A stretch of DNA of 7,323 nt from Crocinitomicaceae bacterium (GTDB lineage Bacteria; Bacteroidota; Bacteroidia; Flavobacteriales_D; Crocinitomicaceae), in contig DQTF01000131.1 in the NCBI GenBank assembly GCA_015662935.1, positions 1-7,323 on the forward strand, given 5' to 3'. Of this stretch, positions 5,648 through 7,323 are shown one piece after another. The translations under genes and the position numbers were made by a program. The notes below the pieces were generated by a model, which saw nothing but the letters and a program-made list of their open reading frames with translations, was not told the origin of the DNA and searched no databases. Numbering within the stretch: position 1 is the stretch's first letter; each line of letters starts with the position of its first letter.

Positions 5648-6466
5648 CTAGGACAATTTAATATGTTCAGAATGGATGCTTTCACCTATATAGGTGGAAG
5701 CATTTTTGTTGAACTCAACAGTACTTTCTGTCGTTAAATAGTGAACTGTACCATTCTTCGTGCATTTAGAATCCATCCATGGATGACGCAATAAATAATC
5801 GGCAAGACTATTCGCAACAATTTCTCCTTGTGCAATCACCTCAATATTTTCTGGAACAATGGACTCAATGTATTCTTTTAATACTGGGTAATGTGTACAT
5901 CCAAGCAGAATGGTATCTATTCGTTTATTTTGTTCGAGAAGAGAAACAACATCTTTTTGAATAAATTCTTTCCCTGCTGGAGTATCGTATTCATTATTTT
6001 CAATCAGCGGAACCCACATTGGACAAGCATGTTGGTAAACAGAGCACTGTGGAGAGGATTTATTAATTTCTAATAAATAAGAATCTGAATTAACAGTTCC
6101 TGGTGTTGCGAGGATGCCGATGTGATTATTTTGCGTAAATTGCCCTATAATTTCAGAGCTCGGTCGGATAACACCCAACACACGCTTCTGAGAATCAATC
6201 TTTGGCAAATCATTCTGCTGAATCGTTCTCAATGCCTTTGCAGAGGCCGTATTACAAGCAACGACGACCAACTCACAACCTCGATTAAACAATTCTTTAA
6301 CTGCTTCCAAGGTGAACTCGTAAACTATATCATAAGACCTTGTACCATAGGGTGCTCTAGCATTATCCCCTAAATATAGAAAATCATAGGCCGGTAGTTT
6401 TTTTCTTAAATCTTTAAGAATAGTTAAGCCACCATAGCCAGAATCAAAAACACCAATTGGTCCCAT
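5648..6466 (-). CDS. murI: Glutamate racemase
   Basis: A cytosolic, cofactor-independent racemase that makes D-glutamate for peptidoglycan. At 272 aa it has the usual length of the family. The two catalytic cysteines are Cys71 in VVACNTASAKAL and Cys190 in LLGCTHYPVL, with His192 following. Asp8 and Ser9 in the N-terminal GVFDSGYGGLT and the YLGDNARAPYGTRS motif (31-44) complete the active site. The ATG at 6466 begins directly before PIGVFDSG, as in family members, so the start is secure. It is on the same strand as kbl, 156 bp downstream of it. The last ~20 codons are unusual in that they also hold a near-perfect palindrome which seems to serve as terminator for the opposing gene. These residues lie beyond the conserved core and are probably a tolerant tail. 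The bamA/ompH genes that often accompany murI in flavobacteria are not in view. Confidence 0.96.
   Translation of the reverse strand: MGPIGVFDSGYGGLTILKDLRKKLPAYDFLYLGDNARAPYGTRSYDIVYEFTLEAVKELFNRGCELVVVACNTASAKALRTIQQNDLPKIDSQKRVLGVIRPSSEIIGQFTQNNHIGILATPGTVNSDSYLLEINKSSPQCSVYQHACPMWVPLIENNEYDTPAGKEFIQKDVVSLLEQNKRIDTILLGCTHYPVLKEYIESIVPENIEVIAQGEIVANSLADYLLRHPWMDSKCTKNGTVHYLTTESTVEFNKNASTYIGESIHSEHIKLS
5676..5707 (+). terminator. Intrinsic terminator inside the murI 3' end
   Basis: Positions 5676-5703 form a 28-base palindrome with one imperfect pair (T-G at 5682/5697); the core is CACCTATATAGGTG. In the plus direction it is followed by the T-run 5703-5707, making a rho-independent terminator for the membrane protein gene that ended at 5647. 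On the minus strand there is no T-run, so murI transcripts should read through it until the stop. The whole hairpin lies within the murI reading frame. Confidence 0.75.
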
Positions 6467-6546
6467 AAAATCAATCTGCTTTACAAAATTGCGTAGTGTA
6501 AAAATACCGATTATATTTCATCTTTTTTTGAAGCAGGAAAATTCAT

Positions 6547-6613
6547 TGTAGCTGGTAGATTTAATAATCATTCTATCTACTGTTGCTAATAAATGTAAAA
6601 CCGACAAGCTACA
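6547..6613. repeat. Nested inverted repeats between kbl and murI
   Basis: An outer 7-bp inverted repeat, TGTAGCT (6547-6553) and AGCTACA (6607-6613), encloses an inner 6-bp one, GTAGAT (6555-6560) and ATCTAC (6575-6580). On the minus-strand transcript this could fold into a structured 3' region of kbl or 5' leader of murI. No T-run follows, so it is not a clear terminator, and it lacks tRNA features. The remaining bases of the 156-bp gap show nothing definite; TATTTTTA about 30 bp before murI is at best a poor -7 box. Confidence 0.35.
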
Positions 6614-6622
6614 CTCCACCCT

Positions 6623-7323
6623 CTAACTAATCACTCCCAATTCTTTCCCTATTTTAATAAACGCTGCTGCTGCCTTATCTAAATCAGCGAAGGAATGTCC
6701 AGCAGAGATTTGTGTTCTGATTCTTGCAGCACCTTTTGCAACGACAGGGTAGAAGAAGCCAATTGCATAAACACCTTCTTCTAAAAGCCTGTCTGCAAAT
6801 TTTTGTGATAATGCTGCATCGTACAGCATGATAGGAATAATCGGAGAATTACCAGGTTTGATATCAAAACCAGCCTCAACAATTTTCTTTTTGAAGTAAG
6901 ATGTATTCTCTTCTAATTTATCGCGTAATGCTGTTGATTCACTTAAAATGTCAAAGACTTTAATAGAAGCACCAACGATAGAAGGCGCTAAAGAATTAGA
7001 GAATAAATAAGGTCTCGACTTCTGACGAAGCATATCAATGATTTCTTTTTTACCAGTTGTATATCCTCCCATTGCTCCACCAAGTGCTTTGCCTAATGTA
7101 CCAGTAATGATATCCACTTTGTCCAACACGCCACAGTGTTCTGGAACACCACGACCAGTTTTTCCAATAAACCCTGCAGAATGACACTCATCGGTCATTA
7201 CAAGCGCATCGTATTTATCAGCAAGTGCACAGATTTCATCCATTTTTGCTAAATCACCATCCATAGAGAAAACACCATCTGTAACGATGATTCTGAAGCG
7301 TTGATCTTGTGCTTTCTTCAATT
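6623..7323 (-). CDS. kbl: 2-amino-3-ketobutyrate CoA ligase (glycine C-acetyltransferase), C-terminal part
   Basis: A PLP-dependent enzyme of the alpha-oxoamine synthase family that cleaves 2-amino-3-ketobutyrate with CoA to glycine and acetyl-CoA, the second step of threonine breakdown through threonine dehydrogenase. The window holds only the last ~233 codons. The TTG near 7321 is an internal leucine, not a start, since the frame runs off the edge. Numbering from that leucine, VTDGVFSMDGDLA (13-25), the cofactor motif TDECHSAG (43-50; Asp44 binds the PLP ring nitrogen), the PLP lysine Lys78 in GTLGKALGGAMGGY, and RPYLFSNSLAP (103-113) are all present, and the C-terminus KELGVIS closely matches E. 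coli Kbl. Aligning Lys78 with E. coli Lys244 predicts a full length near 398 aa, so the C-terminus is intact. Related family members (BioF, HemA, serine palmitoyltransferase) are less likely given the KSRPYLFSNSLAP and FFYPVVAKGAARIRTQ stretches. The usual partner, threonine dehydrogenase, is not in view. Confidence 0.93.
   Translation of the reverse strand, partial: LKKAQDQRFRIIVTDGVFSMDGDLAKMDEICALADKYDALVMTDECHSAGFIGKTGRGVPEHCGVLDKVDIITGTLGKALGGAMGGYTTGKKEIIDMLRQKSRPYLFSNSLAPSIVGASIKVFDILSESTALRDKLEENTSYFKKKIVEAGFDIKPGNSPIIPIMLYDAALSQKFADRLLEEGVYAIGFFYPVVAKGAARIRTQISAGHSFADLDKAAAAFIKIGKELGVIS

Noticed and set aside
6547..6613. tRNA-like gene suggested by a 7-bp outer stem
   Set aside because: It is only 67 bases long, has no T-loop TTC motif, no proper D or anticodon arms and no discriminator pattern.
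7319..7323. TTG start for kbl at the right edge
   Set aside because: The frame continues through the edge, and E. coli Kbl has about 166 more residues upstream; the TTG is an internal leucine codon.

Overview
The window looks like ordinary chromosome from a member of the Bacteroidota, most likely Flavobacteriales. The DNA is AT-rich. Genes lack clear Shine-Dalgarno sequences and instead have A/T-rich leaders such as taattATG. Several upstream regions carry a -7 box resembling the Bacteroidota TAnnTTTG consensus. The gene content agrees: an IPExxxVDY-family protein sits directly in front of pyruvate kinase, there is a flavobacterial-style TonB, and a secreted protein carries Ig/PKD-like repeats. 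I see no insertion sequence, CRISPR array, rRNA, tRNA or phage gene.

Left part, minus strand (read right to left from 2326): an IPExxxVDY-family protein with a GTG start, then pyruvate kinase (pyk) after a single spacer base. Next, 58 bp further on, comes the start of a secreted repeat protein with a GTG start that runs off the left edge. Centre, plus strand: tonB, diverging from the IPExxxVDY gene across a 195-bp region that holds several small repeats, and closed by a strong intrinsic terminator. Then a tight cluster of glutathione peroxidase, a gamma-class carbonic anhydrase-like protein and an uncharacterised 131-aa protein that overlaps it by 8 bp. After 124 bp comes a gene for a four-helix membrane protein with a C-terminal His/Cys metal-site-like domain. 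Right part, minus strand: kbl (2-amino-3-ketobutyrate CoA ligase, cut by the right edge) and murI (glutamate racemase).

The functions are mostly housekeeping: the last step of glycolysis, energy for outer-membrane import, peroxide defence, CO2/bicarbonate or related metal chemistry, D-glutamate for peptidoglycan, and threonine/glycine metabolism. No obvious new multi-gene system is present. The points most worth a second look are the orphan membrane protein with its His/Cys domain, a near-perfect 28-bp palindrome with a T-run that seems to end that gene from inside the murI coding sequence, the 131-aa protein coupled to the carbonic anhydrase, and nested inverted repeats between kbl and murI. 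No gene-free stretch exceeds 300 bases.
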